This document shows positions 8,680 through 18,806 of a stretch of DNA of 34,565 bases, piece after piece. A program made the position numbers and the translations under genes. The notes beneath the pieces were generated by a model. That model saw only the letters and a program-made list of their open reading frames with translations. It ran no database searches and was not told where the DNA came from. This DNA comes from Chitinophaga pinensis. GTDB lineage: Bacteria; Bacteroidota; Bacteroidia; UKL13-3. Position 1 is the first letter of the stretch. Every line of letters starts with the position of its first letter. The DNA is taken from positions 1-34,565 of the forward strand of contig CAMCEM010000014.1 in NCBI GenBank assembly GCA_945873755.1, given 5' to 3'.

Positions 8680-9657
8680 ATGCAACAATTGAGCGCAAGT
8701 AGATCAGAAGTAATGCTTCATATAGGAAAAGATGTGGAGAATATTAATGATGAATATTTAAAACCTATTGAAACAAATTGGCAAGCATCTGAATTGCTTC
8801 CATTAACATCTGATAAAACTTTTATAGCTGATTTAAAAACAATACAAGATCAAGCTCAAAGTTTATCATACGATTTTTTAGCAGTTTTGGTAGCTGATAC
8901 AATTACAGAAGAAGCCTTACCTACTTATGAAACTTGGTTGGCTGGCATTCAAGGAATAAACCAATATGAAAATAATGGTTGGATGAAATGGTTACGAGGC
9001 TGGAGTGCAGAAGAAAATAGACATGGAGATGCTTTAAATCGTTATTTATACTTAAGTGGAAGAATAGATATGCGCCAGTTTGAAGCTTCTACCCAATATT
9101 TAATTTCAGATGGATTTGATAATGGTGCTTCAAACGACCCATACAAAAATTTTGTTTATACTAGTTTTCAAGAATTAGCAACAAATATTTCGCACCGAAG
9201 GGTTGCATCTATTGCAAAACAAGAAGGAAATAATATTTTATCGAAACTTTGCGGATTAGTTGCTGCAGATGAAGCAAGACATGCAAAAGCATATAAAACT
9301 TTTGTAAGTAAAATTTTTGAAATAGATACGAACGAAATGATGTTGGCTTTTGAAGCCATGATGAGAAAGAAAATTTTAATGCCTTCTCAATGTTTGCGTC
9401 AGTTAGGTGAAGAAGTAGGAATATTTTCTAATTTTAGCGATGCAGCTCAAAGATTAGGAGTTTATACTTCTTTCGATTATGTTGATATTTTAAAGTCGTT
9501 AATTGAAGAATGGAAAATTGAAAGCTTGGAAGGCTTAAAAGAATCTGGTGAAAAAGCAAGAGATTATGTAATGAAACTGCCAGATAGAATGTATAAAATT
9601 GCAGAAAGGATAAAAATTCCTGAAACCGAATACAAGTTTAATTGGATTTTAGCATAA
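8680..9657 (+). CDS. Acyl-ACP desaturase (stearoyl-ACP 9-desaturase type)
   Basis: A soluble di-iron desaturase of the plant/actinobacterial acyl-ACP family, which introduces a cis double bond into acyl chains on acyl carrier protein and so tunes membrane fluidity. The di-iron ligands are readable: Glu in TEEALPTYE (about 77-84), EENRH (111-115), Glu165 in SFQELAT, and DEARH (197-201). The 325 residues match bacterial members, and there is no transit or signal peptide. W(S/T)AEENRHGD and GLVAADEARHAKAY are diagnostic of the family. It is a single-gene transcription unit closed by a strong terminator at 9666-9700. Expected partners are a ferredoxin and its reductase, which are not in the window. 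Confidence 0.93.
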   Translation: MQQLSASRSEVMLHIGKDVENINDEYLKPIETNWQASELLPLTSDKTFIADLKTIQDQAQSLSYDFLAVLVADTITEEALPTYETWLAGIQGINQYENNGWMKWLRGWSAEENRHGDALNRYLYLSGRIDMRQFEASTQYLISDGFDNGASNDPYKNFVYTSFQELATNISHRRVASIAKQEGNNILSKLCGLVAADEARHAKAYKTFVSKIFEIDTNEMMLAFEAMMRKKILMPSQCLRQLGEEVGIFSNFSDAAQRLGVYTSFDYVDILKSLIEEWKIESLEGLKESGEKARDYVMKLPDRMYKIAERIKIPETEYKFNWILA

Positions 9658-9665
9658 TAAAATTG

Positions 9666-9700
9666 AAGAGGCTGTTAAATAAATAACAGCCTCTTTTTTT
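9666..9700 (+). terminator. Rho-independent terminator after the desaturase gene
   Basis: A perfect 12-bp stem (9666-9677 with 9684-9695, core GAGGCTGTTA) closes a 6-base loop and runs into T7 at 9694-9700. It starts 9 bases after the desaturase stop codon. Confidence 0.92.
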
Positions 9701-9788
9701 ATGGTAATTTTTTAGTACATAAAAATTAAAACTGTTCAAAACACCAATTATAGTTTTTTAATAAAAACAGTATTTTCGTTTAGTTAAA

Positions 9789-12344
9789 ATGGCAAAGAAA
9801 AATACTGGAAATAAAGTTTTATTGGGCGATGTTAAAGACTTTGAAGAGTTAGACGAACCTGTAAATAAAAAAAATAGTTCAAAAAGTAAAAATCCTATTG
9901 GTTTTTTTTCTTTTTTAAGTGATGAAAGATTCTTAAAATCATTGGGAATAACATTCATTTTGTTTTCGGTTTTTTTATTATTAGCAGGAATTTCGTTTTT
10001 ATTTACTTGGCAAGCCGATCAAAGTTTAGTTAAAAACATGAGCTTTGGTTACTTTCAAATTTCAACCGAAACAGTTGCAAAAAATGCTTTAGGAAATTTA
10101 GGTGCTTGGTTAGGATTTATATTTATTTACAAAGGATTTGGTGTTGCATCGTTTGCTATTTGTATAATTTTCTTTTCTATTGGGCTTTATTTATTAACTA
10201 AATTACAGCCTATACCAATAATTAAAACTTTAAAATATTCTTTCTTTTCAACCATTTGGCTTTCGCTTGTTTTTGGACTAATATTTAATCAAACCTATCA
10301 AATTTTAGGTGGAGTTTTCGGTCATTTTGGAATAATTTATTTAAAAATTATTGTTGGCGATATTGGAACAGTACTTTTTTTAATTTCATATATTTTAATA
10401 TTTGCTGTTGCATTATTTAATATTGAATTCTATCAACCTAATTTTAAATTAAAGTCTGAACTTTTATTTGAACCTAATTTATCAAATAGTCAAGCAGAAG
10501 ATAGTTTTAAAAATAGCAATAAAGAAAATACAGTAAACGGAGAAATTACAATAGCAAAAGGTATTGATTTACCACCTTTGGACAGTGAAGATTTTATATT
10601 AATAGAAAAGCCAATTGAAAACATAGTTCCCATTGAGGAAGACAATTTTCCGGAAGATAAAACTGCAAACGATTTGTTATTAAACGAAGTTGAAAAACAA
10701 AATGATTTAAACCAAAATTCAATAGCTGAAGTTCCTAATTTAAAAATAGATAGTGGTTTAGTTTTACAAGTAAATGAATTGCCAGAGGAAGAGGTTATTG
10801 AAACAAATAAAAAGCATTTTGGCATAGATGAAGCATACGATCCAACATTAGAGTTTAGTGGCTACAAGTTTCCGGGAATAGATTTACTTACAGATTATGG
10901 TGACAATAAATCGAAGATTGATACCAATGAGTTAAGTGAAAAAACCCGAATGATTGAGGAAACACTTAAAAATTATAATATTGGAATTAAAAAAATATCA
11001 GCTACAGTTGGGCCAACTGTTACTCTTTATGAAATAATACCACAAGATGGCGTAAGGATAGCAAAAATTAAAAACTTAGAAGATGATATTGCGCTTAGTT
11101 TGGCAGCGTTGGGAATAAGGATAATTGCTCCAATTCCGGGAAGAGGAACTATAGGTATTGAAGTACCAAACTCTAACCCTGCGATGGTTCCAATGCGGAG
11201 TTTAATTAGTTCAGCAAAATTTGCAAATACCGATATGGATTTACCAATAGCTTTTGGCAAAACTATTTCGAACGAAGTGTTTGTAGCTGATTTAGCCAAA
11301 ATGCCACATTTATTAATGGCAGGTGCTACTGGACAAGGAAAATCGGTTGGGTTAAATGCTATTTTAGTTTCATTATTATATAAAAAACATCCTTCGCAAA
11401 TTAAGTTTGTTTTAGTTGATCCAAAGAAAGTAGAATTAAATATTTATAAAACAATTGAGCGACATTTTTTAGCTAAAATACCCGGTGATGCTGATGCAAT
11501 TATTACCGATACAAAATTAGTTGTAAGTACATTAAGTTCACTTTGTAAAGAAATGGACGAAAGGTATGATTTATTAAAAGACGCCCAAGTAAGGAACTTA
11601 AAAGAATACAATGCTAAATTTTTGAGCAGAAGATTAGCACCGACTGACAAATTAGCCCATCGTTTTTTACCTTATATAGTTGTAGTTATTGATGAATTAG
11701 CCGATTTAATGATGACAGCCGGTAAAGAAGTAGAACTGCCAATTGCCCGTTTAGCACAGTTGGCTCGTGCTATTGGAATTCATTTAATATTAGCAACTCA
11801 AAGGCCATCAGTTAATATTATTACAGGTACTATTAAAGCTAATTTCCCTGCAAGGTTGGCTTTTAGGGTTTCACAAAAAATTGATTCAAGAACTATTTTA
11901 GATGCCAATGGTGCTGATCAATTAATAGGAAAAGGCGATATGCTTTTTAGTAATGGAAACGATTTAGTAAGGATTCAATGTGCTTTTGTTGATACACCTG
12001 AAGTAGAAAGAATTGCTGAATTCATTGGAAGTCAAAAAGGAAATGAACCTTACTTATTACCATTAGTAAGTTTAGAAGGTGATGAAAGTGGAATAGGTGG
12101 TGAAATGTTTGATAGCAAAGACAAAGATGAACTATTTAACGAAGCCGCTCACTTAATTGTTTCTAGTCAACAAGGCTCTACATCGCTACTTCAACGTAAG
12201 CTAAACTTAGGTTATAATAGAGCAGGACGATTAATTGATCAATTAGAAAAAGCGGGAATTGTTGGCCCTTTTAAAGGTAGTAAAGCAAGAGAAGTATTAA
12301 TAATTGATATAGTTGAATTGGAAGAAAGGTTGAAACATTTGTAA
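9789..12344 (+). CDS. ftsK: DNA translocase FtsK/SpoIIIE
   Basis: Septum-anchored ATP-driven DNA pump that clears and sorts chromosome ends during division. The 851-residue protein begins with a short basic segment and about four transmembrane helices (about 52-73, 103-135, 150-170, 178-212). An acidic linker of about 140 residues follows (Glu/Asp/Asn rich, about 225-360), then the motor. The motor has Walker A GATGQGKS (about 512-519), DPKKVELN, and Walker B VVVIDELADLMM (about 628-640). The C-terminal winged-helix gamma domain (SLLQRKLNLGYNRAGRLIDQLEKAGIVGP) reads KOPS-like orienting sites. It ends immediately (0 bases) before the stop of a convergent small gene, so no terminator separates the two. 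Confidence 0.96.
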   Translation: MAKKNTGNKVLLGDVKDFEELDEPVNKKNSSKSKNPIGFFSFLSDERFLKSLGITFILFSVFLLLAGISFLFTWQADQSLVKNMSFGYFQISTETVAKNALGNLGAWLGFIFIYKGFGVASFAICIIFFSIGLYLLTKLQPIPIIKTLKYSFFSTIWLSLVFGLIFNQTYQILGGVFGHFGIIYLKIIVGDIGTVLFLISYILIFAVALFNIEFYQPNFKLKSELLFEPNLSNSQAEDSFKNSNKENTVNGEITIAKGIDLPPLDSEDFILIEKPIENIVPIEEDNFPEDKTANDLLLNEVEKQNDLNQNSIAEVPNLKIDSGLVLQVNELPEEEVIETNKKHFGIDEAYDPTLEFSGYKFPGIDLLTDYGDNKSKIDTNELSEKTRMIEETLKNYNIGIKKISATVGPTVTLYEIIPQDGVRIAKIKNLEDDIALSLAALGIRIIAPIPGRGTIGIEVPNSNPAMVPMRSLISSAKFANTDMDLPIAFGKTISNEVFVADLAKMPHLLMAGATGQGKSVGLNAILVSLLYKKHPSQIKFVLVDPKKVELNIYKTIERHFLAKIPGDADAIITDTKLVVSTLSSLCKEMDERYDLLKDAQVRNLKEYNAKFLSRRLAPTDKLAHRFLPYIVVVIDELADLMMTAGKEVELPIARLAQLARAIGIHLILATQRPSVNIITGTIKANFPARLAFRVSQKIDSRTILDANGADQLIGKGDMLFSNGNDLVRIQCAFVDTPEVERIAEFIGSQKGNEPYLLPLVSLEGDESGIGGEMFDSKDKDELFNEAAHLIVSSQQGSTSLLQRKLNLGYNRAGRLIDQLEKAGIVGPFKGSKAREVLIIDIVELEERLKHL

Positions 12345-12602
12345 TTATATTTTATTACTAACTACATAAAAATACTTCCAACATTTTAAACATTTAAATT
12401 TTTTGACAGTTTTAAAAAACAAAATAACTTTTATAAATAATCCTCTTTGAGTTCTTTCTACATCATTAGCTTTGCAATATGGGCATTCAATGTTTTTAGT
12501 AAATTTTTTTGAAAAACCAATAATGTAATTAATTATTAATATTGATATTGCTAAAATTAAAATTATTTTGTAATTTGATACAATGTAATCTATATAATTC
12601 AT
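12345..12602 (-). CDS. Small membrane protein with a zinc-ribbon-like cytosolic domain
   Basis: An 85-residue protein with one hydrophobic helix (about 12-30) and then a basic domain with two Cys pairs, CPYC (40-43) and CLKC (71-74), the pattern of a treble-clef or zinc-ribbon fold. The spacing of 27 residues between pairs and the many Lys/Phe residues suggest a compact zinc site near the membrane. I do not recognise a named family. It is coded convergently with ftsK; its stop codon directly abuts the ftsK stop. The length, in-phase ATG and paired cysteines favour a real gene over a chance frame. Confidence 0.6.
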   Translation of the reverse strand: MNYIDYIVSNYKIILILAISILIINYIIGFSKKFTKNIECPYCKANDVERTQRGLFIKVILFFKTVKKFKCLKCWKYFYVVSNKI

Positions 12603-12703
12603 GGATGCAAAAAACGAGTAATTTAAGGATAATTCAATTAATTCTATAATAATTTTATGTTATCAAATTTTATAAGCATAAAAACAGCAATTTACATTTA
12701 TTA

Positions 12704-13828
12704 ATGAAGAAAATATTTATACTTTTTTTCTATATTTTTTTTGCAATTAGCTCCGCTTTTTGTCAAAAACAAGAAACTAAAATAGGCATAAACGGCTCAC
12801 TGATGAAAGGTTACAGTTTTGCTCCAAATAAAGTTGAAAAAACAGGTTTAAGTTTAAATGGAACTGTAACTGGTTTTGATTTAGGAATCACTAAGCAGGT
12901 TAATGGAAAAAAACAATGGCAAATAGATTTAGGTAACCCACGCTTTGGATTAAATATTCAAACCATTTTAATGAATAAACCCGATACTTTTGGTTTTAAT
13001 GTTTCTTTATTACCATGGGTACAAATTCCTTTAATTAAATATAATAATGGAGAAATAGTTGGTAAAATTGGACTTGGTTTAGCTTATGCTAGTGAAGCGT
13101 TTAATAGAAAAAAAAACTTTGATAACAGAGCGGTTAGTTCCCCAATAAATTTTGCACTTGAGTTTGGACTAGTTTTAAATCAGAAATTAACTTATAACTT
13201 TGATTTTAATGCAGAGTTAGGTTATTATCACTTATCAAATGGTAGCTTTCGAATACCAAATGGAGGGTTCAATATTTACTTTATTAAAACAGGTTTAACT
13301 TATTTTATTAATAGAAATCCTTATGCAAATAGGATAAAAATAAATAAAAAAATAGATGATAAAAAAATCTATTACTCCGCTTTCACTGCTTTTGGCTATA
13401 GAGAATTTGGTACTTTTGCTTTAATTCATCAATTTCCTGTTTTTACCTTTCACCAAGCATTATATAAACCAATAAATAAGTTATACAATTTAGGAATTGG
13501 ATTTGATTTATTTTACGATGCTACCAATGCTTTGAGAGTAAATAAAAATTTAATGGTGAGCGATGTACCTGAAGCTGATAAAATTTTACTTGCTGTTGGG
13601 ATTTGCAATGAGTTTACTTTTGGTAAGTTAGCATTGCCTTTTGAAATTTATAATTATTTTAGTTTTGTTAAAAAAATTGAAAATAAAAATTATTTAAGAT
13701 TTGGGTTAACTTATTATGCGAATAAAAAAATGTTTTTTGGTTGTTATTTTAAAGGAAGTATTGCCAATTCAAAATCGTTAGAATCGGATTTTATGGAGAT
13801 TGTAATTGGATATAAATTCAAAAAGTAA
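12704..13828 (+). CDS. Acyloxyacyl hydrolase / PagL-like lipid A 3-O-deacylase
   Basis: Predicted outer membrane barrel enzyme that removes an acyl chain from lipid A. It begins with a signal peptide (MKKIFILFFYIFFAISSAFC, about 1-20). The PagL signature is visible as GYYHLSNGSFRIPNGGFN around residues 173-190: His176 and Ser178 match the catalytic His-X-Ser, followed by Asn and the conserved Pro-Asn. In Pseudomonas PagL the catalytic Glu lies 14 residues after His; here that position is Asn190. At 374 residues it is about twice the length of proteobacterial PagL; the extra C-terminal half continues with barrel-like strands and ends in IVIGYKFKK. Long forms with this layout are commonly annotated as acyloxyacyl hydrolase in Bacteroidota. 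Confidence 0.75.
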   Translation: MKKIFILFFYIFFAISSAFCQKQETKIGINGSLMKGYSFAPNKVEKTGLSLNGTVTGFDLGITKQVNGKKQWQIDLGNPRFGLNIQTILMNKPDTFGFNVSLLPWVQIPLIKYNNGEIVGKIGLGLAYASEAFNRKKNFDNRAVSSPINFALEFGLVLNQKLTYNFDFNAELGYYHLSNGSFRIPNGGFNIYFIKTGLTYFINRNPYANRIKINKKIDDKKIYYSAFTAFGYREFGTFALIHQFPVFTFHQALYKPINKLYNLGIGFDLFYDATNALRVNKNLMVSDVPEADKILLAVGICNEFTFGKLALPFEIYNYFSFVKKIENKNYLRFGLTYYANKKMFFGCYFKGSIANSKSLESDFMEIVIGYKFKK

Positions 13829-13844
13829 AATGTAATATTTTTAA

Positions 13845-16258
13845 TTAAAATTTTATTCGAATACCTACCCAAATATTTCTACCAGCAGCACTAACACCCG
13901 ATGAAAAAACTCGGTATTGAATATCTGTAATATTATCAATACCTGCTTGAAGTTGTGTTTTAAATTTTTTACCTAATGTGTATTGTGCTTTCATATTAAT
14001 AATATACCATGCAGGCGAACCTTTAGGAGTAGCATACATGGCATTGTCTTCGCCATTAATATTAAAATCATTTAAGTATTTCCAACCATTATAAACTAAA
14101 CTAATTTCAGTATTTAGTTTATTTTTATTAAATGAAATTGCACTTTTACCAAAAATTGGAGGAATATGGTCTAATGGAGTTTCAGTGTTGTTTGTAATAA
14201 TTCTTCCATACGTATAGTTAAGCGAAGAATATAACATAACAGTTTTCCATAAATCGATTGAAAGTTGCATGTTATACCCATATATATAAGCTTGTTGCGC
14301 ATTTTGATTGCTATAAATCTTTGTATTTATTCCATTATAAAAAGCAGAATCTTGTCCATTTAACGTACTTTCCTTTACTACAATGGCATTTTTTATATCT
14401 GTAAAAAACAGAACTCCTTCCAGTTTTATTTTAGTAATAGCAATAGCACTAAAACCTAATTCGTAATTTATGGTATTTTCAGGTTTTAAATTAGCATTGG
14501 GAATAATTATGGCTTCTCCTGCTTTGCTATCAAATACTTTGCTCACATCATCTACATTAGGCGCTCTAAATGCAGATGATAAATTACTATATATTTTAAT
14601 ACTTTTATTGGGATTAAATACCAAACCCAAATTGCCATTTAAGGCAGTGTTATTTTGTACTAAACTATTATTTAAAAATGGAAAAAAGTTTTGTTATTAA
14701 AGTTAGATTTTAAGTTTACATAATTTAACCGCAACCCATCACTTACAATAAATTTTTTCCCAATTTCCCACGAATGACTAACAAATACGGCCATATAAAC
14801 CATATTACTTCCTCCATCAGGATAGCGGGTTGGAATCATTGTAATTCCACCATTTTTTATATTTTCATCGTGAGCATTTGAAGCAACATAATTGTACTGT
14901 CCATCTATTCCATATCTAATTTCATGGATAGAATTTTTATTTTGCTTAATTGACTTTATTATATCTAAATTTAAACTAGTTACATGAACATATTCACTTC
15001 GTTTGTTTAAATAAACTTCTTGCCAATTTCTATCAAATCTACTTTCTTCAATATATTGGAAAGCCAATGTTAATTTATAGTTATCAGCTAATTTGCTTTT
15101 AACAAACTTGTTTAAGTTATATGATGTTAAAAAATGTAATTCTGGACCATAATACCACTCAGCACTTCTATAATTTTTAGTACCTTTCCATTGATTTAAT
15201 CTATCGAATCGGGGAACATTACCAGTATTACTTAATTGAAAGGTTAAAACATGATTGGTTTTTTTATTGGCTGCAAATAATAATTTATACATTAAATTGT
15301 ATTGGCTGTAAGCAGAACCAATTTGTAAGCTAGGGTCACTATTTTTAAGCATAGTATCTCTATTATTTATTCGCCCTGCATAATAATTGCGTTGGTAAAT
15401 GCTATCGCCATCAATACTTTCTTTATTTGTTCCTTGGCGTAAATCATAAAAATTACTATTTGTAAAACTTAAAAGGTGAGCCCATTTTTTAAATCCTAAA
15501 TTTACATGATAATGAAATTTAGATTCATTATTTACATTACCAAATCTATAAAATGCATTGTTTTCAATTGAATTAAGTTTTGGCTTTAAAGTTTCGAAAT
15601 ACAAAACCCCGCCTAAAGCATCGCTGCCATATATTACGCTACCACCGCCAAATAATACCTCTGTTCTATTTAAAGTATTTTGGTCAATACGCAGTACGTT
15701 TTGCAAATGTCCTCCTCTGTAAATGGCATTGTTCATTCTAATACCATCAATAACTAATAAAACTCGGTTCGATTCAAAACCTCTTAAAACCGGACTTCCG
15801 CCACCTTGCTGACTTTTTTGTACAAACACAGCACCACTGTTTTCTAATAAATCGGCTGTATTTTGTCGGTTTTGGAAACTAATTTCCTTTTGATTAATAG
15901 AATAAATTTGTCGCGGTAAATCTTTTTTATATTCATAAAATTTATTGGCTGAAACAACAATTTCATTTAATTTTAGAATAGAAGGAACTAAATAAAAAAT
16001 TAAAGTATCAACTTTGGTAAAAATTGATTTTGTTTGTTCTTTATAATCACTATTTTTTATTGTAAATAGTTTGTACTTGAATAATTCGTATTGGTTTTTG
16101 ATTGTATTATTTTAAAAAATAGTACTATCAGTAATTTCTAATTGATATTCTAAAATTGGTTCTTTAGTGTTTTTATCGAAAACTAAAATATTTTGTGCTT
16201 TTGAAAAATTGAAAATAAAAAGTAATTGAAGTAAAAAAAATTGTTGTTTTATTTTCAT
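13845..16258 (-). pseudogene. TonB-dependent outer membrane receptor (haem-receptor-like), broken by a stop and a frameshift
   Basis: Reading from ATG at 16258 gives a signal peptide (MKIKQQFFLLQLLFIFNFSKA), a partial carboxypeptidase-like domain, then TAA at codon 49 (16114-16112). The same frame continues through LNEIVVSANKF and the plug domain (GGGSPVLRGFESNRVLLVID, 15807-15748) to a premature stop at 14672. Adding one T in the minus-strand T6 tract (14682-14687) joins this to the last ORF (14630 to 13845), which includes AFRAPNVDDVSK and the terminal strand NIWVGIRIKF. With that base the span is exactly 805 codons, so only these two lesions exist. The plug resembles receptors of the haemin/haemoglobin group, but the ligand is uncertain. 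As written it cannot make a full receptor. Confidence 0.88.
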
Positions 16259-16347
16259 AATAAATTAATGGAAGCAATATTATAAAACTATTTTAAAGTT
16301 ATAAATAAAAAAAGCTAATAATAATTTATCCTATTTCATTCCACATG

Positions 16348-16379
16348 TTTGATAAAATTATTAAAAACAGTTACGTTTG
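16348..16379 (+). promoter_or_regulatory. Canonical Bacteroidota promoter for the E1 dehydrogenase gene
   Basis: TTTG at 16348-16351, then exactly 20 bases, then TACGTTTG at 16372-16379 (consensus TAnnTTTG). This is the best full promoter match seen in the window. It places the transcript start near 16385, about 20 bases before the ATG at 16404. Confidence 0.65.
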
Positions 16380-16403
16380 ACCAATATAAAAAATTATTGA
16401 CTC

Positions 16404-18806
16404 ATGAGCACCGTGCAAGCCAACTTATCGTTTACTAATTTTAAAACAATAGTTTTAGAAGATTATAAAATTGCCTTTACTAGCCGAGCAGCCAGTTTAC
16501 TTGGTCGCAAAGAAGTATTAACCGGAAAAGCCAAGTTTGGTATTTTTGGCGATGGTAAAGAACTGCCTCAAATAGCAATGGCCAAAGCTTTTAAAAATGG
16601 AGATTTTAGAAGTGGATATTACCGCGACCAAACTTTTATGATGGCAGCAGGATTACTTACCGTTCAAGAGTTTTTTGCACAACTGTATGCACACACCGAT
16701 GTAATTGCAGAGCCAGCCAGTGCAGGCCGAATGATGAATGGACACTACGGAACCAGAAGCATTGACGAAGATGGAAATTGGAAAGATTTAAAAAACCTTA
16801 AAAATTCATCGAGCGATATTTCGCCAACTGCTGGGCAAATGTTGCGCTTGGTTGGATTAGCGCAAGCAAGTAAATATTACAGAACCCATGCGGAAGCAAT
16901 AGGTCAAAACAATTTTAGTAACAATGGCAACGAAGTGGCTTGGGGAACAATAGGCAATGCAAGCAGTAGTGAAGGGCATTTTTTTGAAGCCATAAATGCA
17001 GCTGGAGTATTGCAAGTGCCTATGGTAGTTTCTGTTTGGGACGATGCCTTTGGCATTTCGGTACCTGCCAAATACCAAACTACTAAAGAAAATATTAGCG
17101 AAATTTTAAAAGGATTTCAAAGAAATGAAAACCACAATGGCTATCAAATTTATACTGTTAAAGGTTGGGATTATGTAACGCTTTGCAGTGTGTATGAAAA
17201 AGCAGCAAACATTGCTAGACAAGAACATGTACCTTGCTTAATTCATGTGAACGAATTAACCCAGCCACAAGGACACAGTACCAGCGGGTCGCACGAGCGT
17301 TATAAATCGAAGGAAAGGTTGGCTTGGGAAATAGAATACGATTGCAACGCACAATTTAAAAAGTGGATTTTAGAAAATGAAATTGCAACAGAAGAAGAAT
17401 TAAGTACCATAGAAAATGAAGCGCAAATTCATGTAAATGTGAGTAAAAAAGCTGCATGGGAAGCGTATTTAAATCCTATAAAACAAGATATAACGGTTGC
17501 ATTAGATTTATTAAATGACTTGGCAAATGCAACTCAATTAACTGCAATTGGTAATTTAAAAAACGAACTTCAAAATATCAATGAACCAATAAGAAAAGAC
17601 ATTGCCACAGCAATAAATACCGCTTTGCGCTTAACTTATAAAAACCAAAGCATGGAGCGTGAACGTTTAATTAGTTTTAAAAATTTATTTTTAAAGCAAA
17701 ATGAGGAACGTTATAATTCTTATTTGCATAGCCAATCGGCACAAAATGCTTTGTTGGTTGAAACCGTAAACCCTATTTATGCTGATGATGCAAAGATTGT
17801 AGATGGCCGTGAAATTATGGTGGCTTGTTTTGATAACTTACTTTCCACCAACCCAAAAGTATTGGCCTTTGGCGAAGATTTAGGTAAAATAGGCGATGTA
17901 AACCAAGGCTTTGCAGGGATGCAAGAAAAACATGGCGAAAGCCGAGTAAGCGATACTGGAATTAGGGAATTAACCATTATAGGGCAAGGAATAGGAACTG
18001 CTTTGCGTGGCTTACGCCCAATAGCCGAAATACAATATTTAGATTATTTGCTATATGGTTTGCAACCACTTAGCGATGATTTGGCAACATTACAATACCG
18101 CACCAAAGGCGGACAAAAAGCACCATTAATTGTAAGAACTCGCGGCCATAGATTAGAAGGTATTTGGCATTCGGGTTCGCCAATTGGTATGATTATAAAT
18201 GCTTTGAGGGGAATGTATGTATGCGTTCCAAGAAACATGACCCAAGCAGCTGGAATGTACAATACATTAATGCAAGCTGATGAACCAGCTTTGGTAATTG
18301 AATGCTTGAATGGTTATAGATTAAAAGAAAAAATGCCCGATAATATTGGGGAATTTACTGTTGCTTTAGGCAAACCAGAAATACTGGTTTCAGGAACTGA
18401 TGTTACTGTAATAACTTATGGAAGCACCACCAGAGTGGCTGAAGAAGCCATCAAACAATTGACAGAAATAGGCATCAATGTAGAGTTAATTGATATACAA
18501 ACGTTATTGCCTTTTGATATAAATAACAGCATTGTAGAATCAATAAAAAAGACTAACAAAGTAGTGTTTTTAGATGAAGATGTACCCGGAGGAGCAACTG
18601 CATATATGATGCAACAAGTGTTAGAAAACCAACAAGCTTACCAATATTTGGATTATAAACCCATTACTATTTCGGCCAAAGCACACCGCCCGCCTTATGG
18701 CACCGATGGTGATTATTGGAGCAAACCCAATGCAGAAGAAATATTTGAGGTAATTTGCAATATGATGAGCGACTACGAACCAGGGTATTTTCCGAAGTTT
18801 GTTTAA
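16404..18806 (+). CDS. Fused 2-oxoacid dehydrogenase E1 component, alpha and beta subunits in one chain
   Basis: Thiamine-diphosphate E1 of a 2-oxoacid dehydrogenase complex (branched-chain or pyruvate type), which decarboxylates the 2-oxoacid and acylates the E2 lipoyl group. The 800-residue chain carries the alpha subunit (about 1-430), with phosphate/ThDP region GTIGNASSSEGHFFEAINAA and a DD in place of the usual NN (VWDDAFGIS). It is followed by the beta subunit (about 440-800), with GEDLGKIGDV, Glu in the position that activates ThDP, and TLLPFD and HRPPYGTDGDYW near the end. The fusion is common in Bacteroidota. It stands alone; E2 and E3 are not in the window. The gene looks richer in G and C than its neighbours by eye, as expected of a well-expressed gene. 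Confidence 0.9.
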   Translation: MSTVQANLSFTNFKTIVLEDYKIAFTSRAASLLGRKEVLTGKAKFGIFGDGKELPQIAMAKAFKNGDFRSGYYRDQTFMMAAGLLTVQEFFAQLYAHTDVIAEPASAGRMMNGHYGTRSIDEDGNWKDLKNLKNSSSDISPTAGQMLRLVGLAQASKYYRTHAEAIGQNNFSNNGNEVAWGTIGNASSSEGHFFEAINAAGVLQVPMVVSVWDDAFGISVPAKYQTTKENISEILKGFQRNENHNGYQIYTVKGWDYVTLCSVYEKAANIARQEHVPCLIHVNELTQPQGHSTSGSHERYKSKERLAWEIEYDCNAQFKKWILENEIATEEELSTIENEAQIHVNVSKKAAWEAYLNPIKQDITVALDLLNDLANATQLTAIGNLKNELQNINEPIRKDIATAINTALRLTYKNQSMERERLISFKNLFLKQNEERYNSYLHSQSAQNALLVETVNPIYADDAKIVDGREIMVACFDNLLSTNPKVLAFGEDLGKIGDVNQGFAGMQEKHGESRVSDTGIRELTIIGQGIGTALRGLRPIAEIQYLDYLLYGLQPLSDDLATLQYRTKGGQKAPLIVRTRGHRLEGIWHSGSPIGMIINALRGMYVCVPRNMTQAAGMYNTLMQADEPALVIECLNGYRLKEKMPDNIGEFTVALGKPEILVSGTDVTVITYGSTTRVAEEAIKQLTEIGINVELIDIQTLLPFDINNSIVESIKKTNKVVFLDEDVPGGATAYMMQQVLENQQAYQYLDYKPITISAKAHRPPYGTDGDYWSKPNAEEIFEVICNMMSDYEPGYFPKFV

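Noticed and set aside
10490-10825. Minus-strand frame in the ftsK linker
   Set aside because: Antisense of the acidic linker; Ser/Phe-rich by reverse complement only.
13845-15829. Programmed ribosomal frameshift in the receptor
   Set aside because: A second independent lesion (stop at codon 49) and the absence of any known shift signal or of this mechanism in receptors make decay, slippage or error likelier.
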